From the NCBI RefSeq assembly GCF_002278035.1, contig NZ_CP022605.1, positions 744,001-808,000 of the forward strand: a DNA stretch of 64,000 nucleotides. The letters run 5' to 3'. The translations under genes were made by a program, and so were the position numbers. The DNA is from Ochrobactrum quorumnocens. Lineage in GTDB: Bacteria > Pseudomonadota > Alphaproteobacteria > Rhizobiales > Rhizobiaceae. The notes under the pieces are model-generated. The model was not told the origin of the DNA. It was given only the letters and a program-made list of their open reading frames with translations, and did no database searches. Below are positions 44,501 through 52,951 of this stretch, piece by piece. Within the stretch, counting starts at the first letter, position 1. Each line of letters starts with the position of its first letter.

Positions 44501-44638
44501 ATCTTCGTGCCGGTTATGTTCACCGCGATGGATGATCTCAATAACTGGCTTGGGGGGAAACTCAAAAAGCTCACCTCCGTGACGCAAGAAGATCACGCAC
44601 TCGGAGAGCAAGTCCTGAACAAGCAGGAACTTGGATAG
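41546..44638 (+). CDS. RND-family efflux permease
   Basis: 1030 residues from the ATG at 41546 (a longer frame from 41495 overlaps the adaptor). It shows the usual RND layout of twelve helices and two large periplasmic loops. First helix I-V-L-F-I-V-L-T-L-A-G, proton-relay segment G-I-L-V-D-D-A-I-V-E-I-E-N near residue 402 (the aspartate pair of AcrB-type pumps), and a second repeat with G-I-L-M-L-M-G-I-V-C-K-N-S-I-L-M-V-D near 900. The sequence is of the hydrophobe/amphiphile type rather than heavy-metal CzcA. It is intact and forms a two-gene unit with the adaptor. Substrate unknown. Confidence 0.92.
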   Translation: MTSNISAWAIRKPVPTIVLFIVLTLAGWIAFTKLPINANPNVTFPIVTVMVTQPSAAPSEMETQVTRRVEGAVSGIAGVKHIRSSIADGVSTTTVEFKIGIDPDRATNDVREAVTQIRADLPQSIQEPVISRVDVDGTAILYYMVSASQVSPVDLSWFVEDTITRELLTVPGVQKVQRLGGVNREIRISLKPDRLHALGVSADQINTALRDLNVNVPSGRGNIGDREQSVRTIASARTVDDLARLTISLPGGRWIPLREIATLEDGPSEPRGFARLDGKPVVGFSISRAKGYSDTSVADAVTARLAEIQKAHPELKLTELISTVEYTLQSYDNAMSALIEGAILTVVVVFLFLWNWRATLIAAVAMPLSILPTFFAMEMLGFTLNSISLLALTLVIGILVDDAIVEIENIERHVHMGKRPYIAALEASDAIGLAVVATTLTIVAIFAPVSFIGGAVGQYFKQFGLTVAIAVLISLAVARLLTPLMAAYLLQPVGAAHHNAGESRLGRWYLGVLGWTLDHRKITFALVAAIFAGSIYLMALLPAGFLPEGDSNLSQVKVTLAPGTRLEETAEVSDRIVTQLLERAEVKDVLATTNDAVSDFELLIKLKPRSERPISRKEFEAAVRPIFTAAPDIQFTFLNDNGGKEVSVTLAGNNGEELTRAARKLEAEMRQLPQLANVVSTEPLAAPELHVKPRFDEAARLGVSPAAIGTVARIATLGETDSNSAQFNLGERQIPIRVRLEGAVRSNLDTLRSLKVGAASGKAVPLASVADISFGTAESRVERLDRKRLVQLEANLNNGATLGSAMAAISVLPAYMDLPAGVSQIEYGDAESMNEMFVNFGLALLTGILMVLAVLVLLFKDFLQPLTILIALPLSIGGAALALLVYGAALDLSSVIGILMLMGIVCKNSILMVDFAIECRREGLDRRSALLKAGITRVRPIIMTTIAMVAGMVPAAIGTGGDAAFRAPMAIAVIGGLIASTALSLIFVPVMFTAMDDLNNWLGGKLKKLTSVTQEDHALGEQVLNKQELG

Positions 44639-44695
44639 AATGAAGATGCCCAGCGGAGATGCGGAAGAGTTGGATATTCAAAAGAGCGAACCGAA

Positions 44696-45181
44696 ATGAG
44701 CGGTTTTAAAAATTATGATGAGCCCATAACCGTCGACTTGAAGAAAAACGATCAGCTTCTAGTATTGGGCGCATCCGTTCTTGGGTGCGCGGTCCTGTTC
44801 TTTTATCTTCCCCGTTTGGCGATCTGGGCGTTAATTGAGTTACCCTGGGTTCCGTGGGAAGGTCCTCTGCAACTCGCGGTAACTGCGGGGCAGGCACTTA
44901 CCAGCTGGGGAATGGGAATTCTTGGAGCTTTTGCAGGTTCGGGACTCGGTCTGATAATTCTTCATGGCGAGCCTGTGGTGACAATTTCAGAACACGAACT
45001 TGTTGTCACCAGAGGAGAGAAACGACGCAGTTTCGCCAGAACCCAGGTTAGCACAGCAACCGTTGTGGGTAAGAAACTTGTTATTAAAAATCCCCGAAGT
45101 GTGGAGTTGCTATATTTGAAAGTCAATGAGCCGGAAAATGTAGCAAAGGCTTTGCGCGAAAAAGGATGGGGTGAACGCTAG
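44696..45181 (+). CDS. Hypothetical membrane protein
   Basis: 161 residues from the ATG at 44696, 57 bases after the efflux pump, with GAGCGAACCGAA upstream as a weak ribosome site. Two hydrophobic segments (about 20-45 and 60-90, with G-M-G-I-L-G-A-F-A-G-S-G-L-G) are followed by a soluble part of strands (V-V-T-I-S-E-H-E-L-V-V-T-R) and a helix (E-P-E-N-V-A-K-A-L-R-E-K). The strand pattern resembles membrane-attached PH-like proteins such as YqeB, but no assignment is made. Confidence 0.6.
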   Translation: MSGFKNYDEPITVDLKKNDQLLVLGASVLGCAVLFFYLPRLAIWALIELPWVPWEGPLQLAVTAGQALTSWGMGILGAFAGSGLGLIILHGEPVVTISEHELVVTRGEKRRSFARTQVSTATVVGKKLVIKNPRSVELLYLKVNEPENVAKALREKGWGER

Positions 45182-45525
45182 TGATAGTTTGATTCAAATC
45201 GTTGTCGAGGGATCCTGCGCAGTGCGAGTGGACTTGTATGCTTACTAGATTATGCCAGCAGAAGTCGTTGTCGAACATTTATAATACGTTGAAGGATCAT
45301 TGTTGAGAAGCGCTTTCTGCCGGCTGAGATAAAGGATTATTTGCCTTATTTTTCTTGTAGTAAAGTGATACTACAGTGAATATTATACAATGTTTACAAT
45401 AACTTGGTTCCAAAATTAGTCTTACGCGATTTTCGCTATCGTATTGATTTGGTTTATGTAAACTCGTGACAATGGCAATTTCACTCCCGACAGCCAAGAA
45501 ACTGTGAGATGCATATCCCAGATTG
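45182..45525. other. Intergenic stretch without a supported gene
   Basis: AT-rich. A 90-codon minus-strand frame at 45297-45569 ends in a low-complexity tail, starts inside the palindrome at 45526-45573 and has no family features, so it is not called. Confidence 0.4.
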
Positions 45526-45573
45526 TTGATTGCCGCTAAGAATTGACCCGGGTCAGTTCTCAGCGGCAATCAA
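45526..45573. repeat. 48-bp near-perfect palindrome
   Basis: Two 24-base arms beginning TTGATTGCCGCT and meeting at CCCGGG match in 22 of 24 positions. The layout suggests two identical element ends joined head to head. The DNA after it to 45817 has no supported gene. Confidence 0.65.
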
Positions 45574-45817
45574 CAGCGACAGGTTCCCGCGTTCCACACG
45601 AAAGCCTGGTTAAGAGTCACGCCGCCTTTATACCGGATTCCGCCTGGGCAGAAATCAGGTCGCCGCCCAGACTCATCCTGGGCTAACGAATTCATCCCGG
45701 TTTCGACATCATCTTGCACTTTTCGACACGTCATCAGCGGTTCGCTTGTGCTCGTCTCTCTAACCCTCACCTGACGGACTATAACGTCCGCCTGTTCTAC
45801 AACGCTCACCACCACGG

Positions 45818-46102
45818 CTATTTACCGTCACAGCTTGCAGTGGTTTGAAACCTACCCCTGACGGTCGGCTTCGAGAGGCCATACCCACATCTTTCGTGCA
45901 GCGCGGGTCCCACATTGCTGTGGGTGCCTCGCGGCACACCTTCATCCAGATGCCATTTAGGTGACGATGATCCCGCGATAATCCAACTTGTCTTCTCCAT
46001 GCGAAAGCTCAGCTGAAAGCGGAAATAGTGCCACACAGTTTCGGCAATGATCTCGGAGGGAAAATGATGACCACCATACAGCAAGGCACGATGTCCGGTC
46101 AT
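45818..46102 (-). pseudogene. IS6-family transposase remnant with internal deletion
   Basis: From 46102 the frame reads H-F-P-S-E-I-I-A-E-T-V-W-H-Y-F-R-F-Q-L-S-F-R, the N-terminus of IS6 transposases, then jumps after about 15 residues to K-W-H-L-D-E-G-V, the first catalytic region. After that the frame is unrelated. So at least 35 codons of the DNA-binding part and all of the C-terminal half are missing. Confidence 0.65.
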
Positions 46103-46205
46103 ACGCCGTTATCGCCGTAGACATTTACACTCAAGTTAAGATAACGGTGACAGCAAATCTTTTTGTGGCTGGAATGCTATGCGACGGTTGCGCTATTATT
46201 GCCTT

Positions 46206-47312
46206 TCATAGACGATATAGACTGCCAAGGCCGGTCTCGGGCGCCCTGTCAGTGCAGTCGGCCATCGGCAAACCCTGCGACCATCCTGCTGCCATGGCCT
46301 GCACATCACGCAATGGATCGGAGGCCTTGGCGCGCTCATTGCGAATACGGCAGGTTTCCGGGTCTTTGGCGAAGAGGCCGCGCGCGAACATGCGGCCCTG
46401 CTCAGCCAGCTTTGTAGTTTTTGATCCGCGAACCTCCGCGAAAAGCTGCAAGGCTTCTTCAAGGCCTCCGTTTGGCAAGTCCAAGCACCGCGCTAGATGC
46501 CACGCGTCTTCCAGAGCCTGGCAGGCGCCTTGACCAGATGTTGGCAACGGCGCATGCGCTGCATCCCCGACGAGCAGTACATTAGCCCGAGCCCAAGTGT
46601 GCAGCGGCTCCAGATCGTGCACGGCAATCAGTTGGATGGAGTGTGCGGGCGTGGCATCGATGAGGCACGCGACAGGCTCAGGCCATTTTGCAAAAAGATC
46701 CAGAACATCTTTGTGCATATCCGCTGCGGGCTTCGCCTCAGGCAATGGCCGCGCCTGAGCGGCCGCCCAGTACACCAAATCTTTTCGAATAGCGACGCAA
46801 CCGAAACGATCACCAGAACCCCAGTAGTCCTGAATCTCGATGTCGCTCACCAATGGACCATTCCCCCGTGCTACTCCGATCCAGTTCACGAAGCCTTGAT
46901 AAATTGGTTTATTGTACCCTGCGACAAACTTGCGTGCCACCGAGTCCATGCGACCATCCGCGCCAATAAGCAGATCTGGACGGACAATCTCCCCATTTTC
47001 GAACCGGACTTCGGCCTTGCCGTTGGCATCCAAGTCTATCGCTAACGCTCGATGCCCGAACTCTACCTGGATGCCAGCTCGTGCCACATGGTCCAGCAGT
47101 ACCGCCTGCAAATCCCGACGCAGGATTGTATGAGTTGGGTATCCCATGATTTGATCCAGCTGCCGAATGTCGCATCCTCTCAGCGAATTACCAGCGGCGT
47201 CTTTGCGGTGCACTGACAATGGCCGCCCGCCCGCTGCCGCGATGTCCTCCAACAGCCCCAGTTCTTGCAGCACAAAGCCAGCGTTGGGCCAGAGCGTCAC
47301 GCCGGCTCCCAT
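46206..47312 (-). pseudogene. FAD-dependent monooxygenase lacking its N-terminal FAD-binding motif
   Basis: The frame starts at 47312 with M-G-A-G-V-T-L-W-P-N-A, which in normal aromatic hydroxylases (6-hydroxynicotinate or salicylate hydroxylase type) is residue 40 or later, after the G-x-G-x-x-G Rossmann motif. That motif is not encoded upstream in any frame within 150 bases. The rest is intact: L-R-R-D-L-Q-A-V-L near residue 66, the D-G motif L-I-G-A-D-G-R near 113, and V-L-L-V-G-D-A-A-H-A-P-L-P near 246. Without the first FAD motif the 368-residue product is probably inactive. Confidence 0.75.
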
Positions 47313-47972
47313 GGTCGCCGGGTAGCTGAGGAACGGTCGTGTGGAAAGTGATGCAGATTCTATATAGGGTCGTGAATGGACGTGAAGCGTTGCAGATGTC
47401 GTGCGCGTGACGTCTGTCCTTTTAAGGTTATCTATGCAGCTCTTTTCGTGAGGTCGATGCCGATAACTGTTACCTCATCTATTCAAGGGAATTCCTGCGC
47501 GATTTCTTTCCAACGGTTCTGAAGTGCCGCAATCGGGCCTTCAAAATCAACCCGGTTAGTTCCACCGGGAATATCACAACCAGCCTTGTCGCCCGTTCGC
47601 ACCAGAACGAGAACTCTGCGTGTTGAGCGGTTATTGCGCAGAGGTCGCCACAGAGCTGATTCTCTAATCGCTCAAAAAAGTTCGGGGCCAGTCCAGTTGT
47701 CGACCAGCTTCAATTCGTCCGCGGGCATCGAAGTTGCGCATTTGATCCGTAACAGCAATTCACAAACGACAATCGTTCTTCATTCGAGGTCTTTGCGGAA
47801 CTCGCAGCACAATTGCGTCCAGAAATAAGGCCGTCTTTAACCTACTGAAAAATCTGCGACATAACCCCTTTCGGACCCGTTCTATAAAGAGCAGGCATGA
47901 CGTCAGCTCACTTTGTCGAGGCAGCTCGAAACAGGCGGGCAAAGATTCTGTCGCAGTCGGGAGTGAATGCAA
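47313..47972. other. Remnant DNA between monooxygenase and sulfurtransferase
   Basis: At 47432-47482 (minus) a short frame reads E-V-T-V-I-G-I-D-L-T-K, the start of an IS110-type transposase, then stops. Another minus frame ends at about 47493 with A-A-L-Q-N-R-W-K-E-I-A-Q-E-F-P; its origin was not recognised. Nothing else is supported. Confidence 0.4.
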
Positions 47973-48812
47973 TTACTCACCCTCCACCGGAGTATCGAGA
48001 CGCCCGCCCCATTCGCTCCAAGAACCATCATAAAGTGCGCCATATGGCAACCCAGCTATACACAAGCCAAGCGTCAATATTGCGGCGCTCACACCACTCC
48101 CGCAACTTGTGATCACCGGTCGCTTTCCATCGACACCAGCGATGGCGAAACGCGCGCGTATTTTTTCTGGTGACTGGAAAGTGCCATCGGTACAAAGCAA
48201 GTCCGTATAGGGGACGTTCACTGCGCCCGGAATATGACCACTACGTATGCCCGCACGCGGCTCAGTTATTACGCCGGAAAAGCGGCCCGCTGCCCGGGCG
48301 TCCAATACAAGTTCTGTATTCGTTTTCAGATTTTCCAACATGTCACCGATTCCACGGAGATACTTGGCTCTAAAATCCGGCCGGTAAGCACTCGAGTCCG
48401 GTGCAGAGGGGGCACCACAATCAACCGGCAGGTCTTCCGACCTCCATTTGGGCAGACCTCCATCCAGTACCGATACGCGATCGTGCCCAAACAAACGCAT
48501 CAGCCACCAGCCGCGTGCCGCCGACGCTAAGCCTTTTTGGTCATAGAAAACCACACGGGAAGCATTTGAGACTCCCATGGCACTCAACAATTTCGCAAAC
48601 CTGCCAGGAGAGGGCACCATATGCGGCAGTTCCGTGTCTTGGTCAGCAATCTTATCAATATCAAAATAATACGATCCTGGGATATGAGAAGCCAAGAACT
48701 CCGAATATCCGTCCTTGCTCTCATTCGGCAGGTACTTAGTTGCATCAAAGACAAATATATCAGGGCTACCAATTGCACCGACGAGCTCTTGCACACCTAT
48801 TAACGGCTTCAT
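47973..48812 (-). CDS. Thiosulfate/3-mercaptopyruvate sulfurtransferase (SseA-like)
   Basis: 279 residues from the ATG at 48812, with AAGGAG seven bases upstream. Two rhodanese domains: an inactive first half (V-F-D-A-T-K-Y near 21, H-I-P-G-S-Y-Y-F-D near 43) and a catalytic second half with L-D-A-R-A-A-G-R-F near 170, G-H-I-P-G-A-V-N-V-P near 192 and the active-site loop S-C-G-S-G-V-S-A (Cys 237). CGSGVTA-type loops are typical of mercaptopyruvate sulfurtransferases. It moves sulfane sulfur from a donor to a thiol or cyanide. It is intact although both sides are IS debris. Confidence 0.9.
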   Translation of the reverse strand: MKPLIGVQELVGAIGSPDIFVFDATKYLPNESKDGYSEFLASHIPGSYYFDIDKIADQDTELPHMVPSPGRFAKLLSAMGVSNASRVVFYDQKGLASAARGWWLMRLFGHDRVSVLDGGLPKWRSEDLPVDCGAPSAPDSSAYRPDFRAKYLRGIGDMLENLKTNTELVLDARAAGRFSGVITEPRAGIRSGHIPGAVNVPYTDLLCTDGTFQSPEKIRARFAIAGVDGKRPVITSCGSGVSAAILTLGLCIAGLPYGALYDGSWSEWGGRLDTPVEGE

Positions 48813-49055
48813 TCATTCTCCTTCAGCCAATGGCACAAGTTTTCGATTGAGTATAAACGTCTCCAAATTTGGATGCAATCGCGCGCGAGCTGTGCAGAGG
48901 GTTGGGTTGCAAACTTTTTCGTCAATGCGCGTATGATGGGTACCCCGGTGTTTTCGCAGCACAGTTTAGGTGGGGATTAGCTCTTCTGGCTAGGCTTGGG
49001 ATCCATTGATTTTAGAGTTATGAACTGATTCAGTTTCGCTTGAGGAGACTGATCG

Positions 49056-49530
49056 ATGAGTAATCTTTACTGGCTGAGGGAAGGACAAATGGCACGCCTT
49101 CGTCCCTTTTTTCCCTAGAGCCATGGACGCCCACGCGTTGATGATAGGCGTGTCTTGAGTGGAATTATCTTCATTCTTCGCAATGGGTTACGGTGGTGTG
49201 ATGCTCCTCGGGAATACGGGTCCTGTAAAACGCTCTATAATCGTTGGAACCGTTGGTGTCACAAGGGGATATTTGCTCATATATTGGAAGGCCTGTCTTC
49301 CAAGTCGTCGGTCGGCAGGACCGTGATGATGGATGCGACCTATTTGAAAGCCCACCGTACGGCTTCAAGCCTACGGTTAAAAAAGGGGGCGATGGACGCC
49401 TGATCGGTCGGACGAAGGGTGGCATGAATACCAAACTGCACGCCGTCACCGATGCACAGGGTCGCCCCATCAGGTTACACATCACGGCAGGACAAATCAG
49501 CGACTATACCGGAGCTGCAGCCTGTCTGGT
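49056..49530 (+). pseudogene. IS5-family transposase remnant
   Basis: From the ATG at 49056: N-L-Y-W-L-R-E-G-Q-M-A-R-L-R-P-F-F-P then TAG, then G-R-P-R-V-D-D-R-R-V-L-S-G-I-I-F-I-L-R given as residues after the stop, M-D-A-T-Y-L-K-A-H (first Asp). A frame change at an A-run (about 49380) leads to G-R-T-K-G-G-M-N-T-K-L-H-A-V-T-D. Homology ends at 49530 where an IS481 fragment in opposite orientation abuts. One stop, one frameshift and a truncation. Confidence 0.85.
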
Positions 49531-50006
49531 TGTGAGACCTCATTGGCATAATAAAGCACGTCATCTACTTTGGCCATGAGTTCGCCGTCAATTGCGGGTT
49601 TGTAAAGAGGGTTGGCGAGGCGAGCATTCAGCTCAAGATGTTGCTTTACTTTGTTGACGGGCGACTTTCCTGAAAGAACCCGCTGTCTTCGTTGATTATA
49701 GGCATGGTTGAAGCCGATGAGTAGTGTTTCGAGGTCTGCATGGCCGGCGACATTGATACCGAGAACCTCGCTCGCGACCCGACCGTTAAAGCGTTCCACC
49801 ATGCCGTTAGTCTGCGGCGTATATGGCTTTGTCGTGCGGCGGATGACTTTGAGTTTTGCGCAGGCTTCTTCAAAGCTGTCAGCTGTAAAGCATGATCCGC
49901 GATCAGTCAGCACATGCGTTATCCGGAAGGGAAATGCTTTTCGTGTCTGGCTCAGGAAGGCAACCGCGTTGGCTGCATTTTCAGCATCGTAAACAGCCAG
50001 ATGCAC
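49497..50006 (-). pseudogene. IS481-family transposase, C-terminal part
   Basis: The frame encodes the integrase-core end of an IS481 transposase: H-L-A-V-Y-D-A-E-N-A-A, T-H-V-L-T-D-R-G-S-C-F (second Asp), K-P-Y-T-P-Q-T-N-G-M-V-E-R-F-N-G-R (catalytic Glu). The N-terminal half with the first Asp is lost at about 50009. The last 11 codons come from the abutting IS5 fragment. Confidence 0.85.
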
Positions 50007-50144
50007 GATTTGGTGTCTCTATTAGTTGCCATCTCGTATTTTAAAACCTCGCTGACGGGGCCGTATTTCATTTCTAATCCACGCTTGCATCTGACCAGTT
50101 GGCTTGCTCTGCATTTGAAAATTCCACTTGCCGCAGGAATACTA

Positions 50145-50205
50145 TGTCGATAAATTCCGGTTCTATCGACATTATTGTGCGATATGTCGATGCTGACGAC
50201 ATATC
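50145..50205. promoter_or_regulatory. Two nested palindromes upstream of the fic gene
   Basis: TGTCGATA / TATCGACA (50145-50152 and 50164-50171) and GATATGTCG / CGACATATC (50181-50189 and 50197-50205) are perfect inverted repeats sharing a TGTCGA core; a further TGTCGA lies at 50215-50220. Repeated half sites just before a start codon suggest autoregulation by a DNA-binding protein, perhaps the winged-helix end of Fic itself. Confidence 0.6.
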
Positions 50206-50240
50206 TGTGCGAGGTGTCGACCGAATGAAGAGCAATCGAC

Positions 50241-51335
50241 ATGCCATTCCTACCCGACCATCCATATAATGAGCTCCCTTCGCTTCCCCCTCGGGACGAG
50301 GTAGAGACAAGGACGGTGCTCAAGGCATGCATTGCAGCGCTCGCCGAACTTCGGGTATCCGGACAACTCATCCCGAACCAGTCTGTCCTGATCAATTCAA
50401 TCCCAATGCTCGAAGCACAGGCGAGTTCGGAAATCGAGAACATCGTAACCACAACGGACAGGCTCTTTCGCTTCGCGAACGAAGCCGGAAACCAAGCCGA
50501 TCCGGCAACCAAGGAGGCGTTGCGTTACCGCACGGCTCTCAACGAAGGATATCTGTCCGTTAGAAATCGGCCGGTTTCAACGTCTACGGCTGTGGCCGTG
50601 TGTCGTACTATCAAAGGCGTCGCTCTCGATATTAGGTCAACACCAGGCACTGCGCTGATGAACGAGACGACAGGAGCAGTCATCTACACGCCGCCGGAAG
50701 GACAGGAACTGCTGCGCGACAAGCTCGCCAACTGGGAACGTTACATTCACGAAGCCGAAGAAATCGACCCGCTGATCCGACTTGCAGTGATGCACTATCA
50801 ATTCGAGGCCATCCATCCCTTTACTGACGGCAACGGTCGTACTGGCCGTGTTCTGAATCTGCTTTATCTCGTCGACAAGGGGCTTCTCGACATCCCGGTC
50901 CTCTATCTCAGCCGCTACATCATCGGCAACAAGCGTGCCTATTACGACCGCCTTCTGTCCGTCACAACGCACGGAGCGTGGGAGGATTGGATTCTCTATA
51001 TGCTGGAAGCGGTCCGCGAAACTGCCGAATGGTCAACCACGTGTATCCGTGCGATCCGTGATCTGCTCGACCAGACTGCCGGACGTATGCGGCGCGCGCC
51101 CCCAAAGATCTATTCGCGGGAACTGGCAGAGGTGATCTTTGTAAACCCTTATTGCCGCATCGGAGACCTGGTAGAGGCGGGAATCGCCAAACGCCAAGCG
51201 GCTTCCGTTTATCTGAAAGCGCTCGTTGACGACGGCATGCTTCACGAAATGAAGGCCGGGCGAGAAAACCTCTATATTAATCCGGCGCTGCTCGCTCTTC
51301 TCAGCGACCGTCCCACACCATTGCCTGGCCTGTAA
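50241..51335 (+). CDS. Fic-domain protein (AMP transferase) with N-terminal inhibitory motif
   Basis: 364 residues from the ATG at 50241. An N-terminal helix carries the S-S-E-I-E-N form of the S-x-x-x-E-N inhibitory motif (Ser 62, Glu 66), the arrangement of class II, self-inhibited Fic proteins. The catalytic motif H-P-F-T-D-G-N-G-R-T-G-R is at residues 192-203, with the flap region upstream (A-V-I-Y-T-P-P). The C-terminal 80 residues (A-E-V-I-F-V-N-P-Y-C-R-I-G-D-L) form a winged helix common in this class. The enzyme transfers AMP from ATP to hydroxyl groups of proteins. It is intact. Flanking repeats suggest autoregulation. Confidence 0.92.
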   Translation: MPFLPDHPYNELPSLPPRDEVETRTVLKACIAALAELRVSGQLIPNQSVLINSIPMLEAQASSEIENIVTTTDRLFRFANEAGNQADPATKEALRYRTALNEGYLSVRNRPVSTSTAVAVCRTIKGVALDIRSTPGTALMNETTGAVIYTPPEGQELLRDKLANWERYIHEAEEIDPLIRLAVMHYQFEAIHPFTDGNGRTGRVLNLLYLVDKGLLDIPVLYLSRYIIGNKRAYYDRLLSVTTHGAWEDWILYMLEAVRETAEWSTTCIRAIRDLLDQTAGRMRRAPPKIYSRELAEVIFVNPYCRIGDLVEAGIAKRQAASVYLKALVDDGMLHEMKAGRENLYINPALLALLSDRPTPLPGL

Positions 51336-51450
51336 GACAGCCATCGGCACCACAAGCCGTATCGATCACGCCAGAGAAAAGCTGCATGCGGATGGCTGTT
51401 CCGAATTCGATATTCAATATGCCTTTCAGAAAAGGTACCATTGGCCGCCG

Positions 51451-51900
51451 GTGACCGAAAATAGCCGCGGGCTTTGGCCTCCGTCCTGGCAATTTCAAAG
51501 CCTGGTCCTTGCGTGCCACGCGTATCCCCTGTCCTGGTCGACGCAGGAAGCTTTACTGATGAAGTTCGTCGCCGATCATTTGTGGTATCCCACCAAAAGC
51601 AAAACCGATCCATCGCAGGACATTGCGACAGCCTTGCGCTCGAAAGGCCTGTTGCGTGTGCACAAACCACATACACCAACACTGAAAAGCGCCCAACGGC
51701 TGGCTGTACAGCCAAGCAACCGACCGCTACAACGCAAAAGCGAAAAACCCGTCGGTCTCAATTTGCTGTACGCGCTGTTAGCCACCTGCAGCCGTCCGCC
51801 GTCGTCTGGCAAATTAGTCGATGCTGACACGCTGACGCGGCCTGGACTATTGGCGTCAGCTGTTGTTGGGTCGCGCTGTTTCGTCCGTCGCCAAATCTCG
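51451..51900 (+). pseudogene. Tyrosine-recombinase (integrase) remnant
   Basis: Inside a plus-strand frame, S-W-S-T-Q-E-A-L-L-M-K-F-V-A-D-H-L-W-Y-P given as residues about 28-47, then A-L-R-S-K-G-L-L-R-V-H-K-P-H and T-L-K-S-A-Q-R-L-A-V-Q-P-S-N-R-P match the N-terminal core-binding region of plasmid/phage-type integrases. About 40 residues between the last two blocks are missing and the catalytic R-H-R-Y domain is absent. Confidence 0.65.
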
Positions 51901-51946
51901 ATAACGAAAGAGATGATAATGACTATTCTTATGGCATGTCAGACTT

Positions 51947-52744
51947 CTAAAAATGAAATACCAGCCCTAATATTGGCCCCTGTTGAACCACGTCATATAT
52001 AAATCCGTCGTGGCTATAATCAACACCGAGTGCACGGTAGCCAGCCACTGCTGACAGATTGTCTTTGAACTGATAGCCGAACGTAGCGGCCACATCCCAA
52101 TCGATCTTGGCTTGGCCCGCACCGACAACACCCCAGCCACTAAAATACAAAGCATCTGTGAGGAAGTATTTTCCCCTCAGCCCCGCAACGGCATCAATCC
52201 ATGCAGCACTATCACGTCCACTGTGCCCATCTAATAATCCACCATCGAAAGAAATTTCAGTGCTTGCATACCAGACGCGCCCACCAGCCACAACATCAAG
52301 ACGATTAGCACCATCTTCAAGCAGACTATACCCGCCGCCGAAAAAGCCGGAAAAGGTCTCTGAACTAACGTCGACACCCTCGCTTATTACTCCAAAAGGT
52401 GTCTGACCACTCGTCGATATTTTTGTGTAAATGATATCACTAAATAGACTGTAGCGTTCATAATGTCCTTCAATGACTCCCATGAAAGAAAAATTCAGGT
52501 CATCTAGAAGGCTGCCAAAGTCCATGTTCATTTTTGTAGGCGGCAAGCCAAATTGTCCGGCAGTGCCACTGATGCCAGCAGCCCAAAAATATGGGCTTGC
52601 GCTAAAACGCCATTCGTCCTGTTGAACGATCTGTTTTTCCGGCTCCGATGCGACCCGCATTAGCGGAGTATCCGCAGCAACAGCGGCGTACTGAGTAAAC
52701 ATCAAAGCAGTGAATGAAATTGCGAATAGCTTATAGTGATGCAT
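51947..52744 (-). CDS. Outer-membrane beta-barrel protein
   Basis: 265 residues from an ATG at 52744 with GGGGAA upstream. A signal peptide of about 23 residues (M-H-H-Y-K-L, cleavage after A-V-A-A) is followed by amphipathic strands with aromatic ends (E-W-R-F-S-A-S-P-Y-F-W-A, G-V-I-E-G-H-Y-E-R-Y, Y-S-H-D-G-F-I-Y-D) and a terminal phenylalanine (L-V-F-H-F), the recognition signal for outer-membrane assembly. Length and strand count fit a barrel of eight to twelve strands. No particular transport or enzymatic role can be given. Confidence 0.8.
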   Translation of the reverse strand: MHHYKLFAISFTALMFTQYAAVAADTPLMRVASEPEKQIVQQDEWRFSASPYFWAAGISGTAGQFGLPPTKMNMDFGSLLDDLNFSFMGVIEGHYERYSLFSDIIYTKISTSGQTPFGVISEGVDVSSETFSGFFGGGYSLLEDGANRLDVVAGGRVWYASTEISFDGGLLDGHSGRDSAAWIDAVAGLRGKYFLTDALYFSGWGVVGAGQAKIDWDVAATFGYQFKDNLSAVAGYRALGVDYSHDGFIYDVVQQGPILGLVFHF

Positions 52745-52784
52745 AGTTTCCCCAAGGTAGATGTCACAGCTGCCGGAGCCAATG

Positions 52785-52862
52785 CTAGTGGATTGAATTT
52801 GACGTTTGAATCCCGACTGACACACAAGCTGTTTCAAACGTCAAATTCGAAAAATCCACTAG
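52785..52862. repeat. Palindromic intergenic repeat 1
   Basis: CTAGTGGATT...AATCCACTAG outer arms with AATTTGACGTTTGAA / TTCAAACGTCAAATT inner arms around a 22-base loop. The sequence ends with the same CTAGTGG motif as the next repeat, so both belong to one family. Probably 5' UTR or read-through control. Confidence 0.8.
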
Positions 52863-52875
52863 ATTCATAAACTTG

Positions 52876-52951
52876 CTAGTGGTCTTCATGATTCTGACAT
52901 TTGTCCGATGCTTGTAACCGAGGGATGCAAATGTCAGAATCAGACCACTAG
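52876..52951. repeat. Palindromic intergenic repeat 2, supplying a stop codon
   Basis: CTAGTGGTC...GACCACTAG outer arms with GATTCTGACATTTG / CAAATGTCAGAATC inner arms. The last TAG of the repeat (52948-52950 on the minus strand) is the stop codon of the acid phosphatase. Confidence 0.8.

Noticed and set aside
45570..45815. 81-codon minus-strand frame
   Set aside because: It begins in the 48-bp palindrome region, has no ribosome site and no family features.
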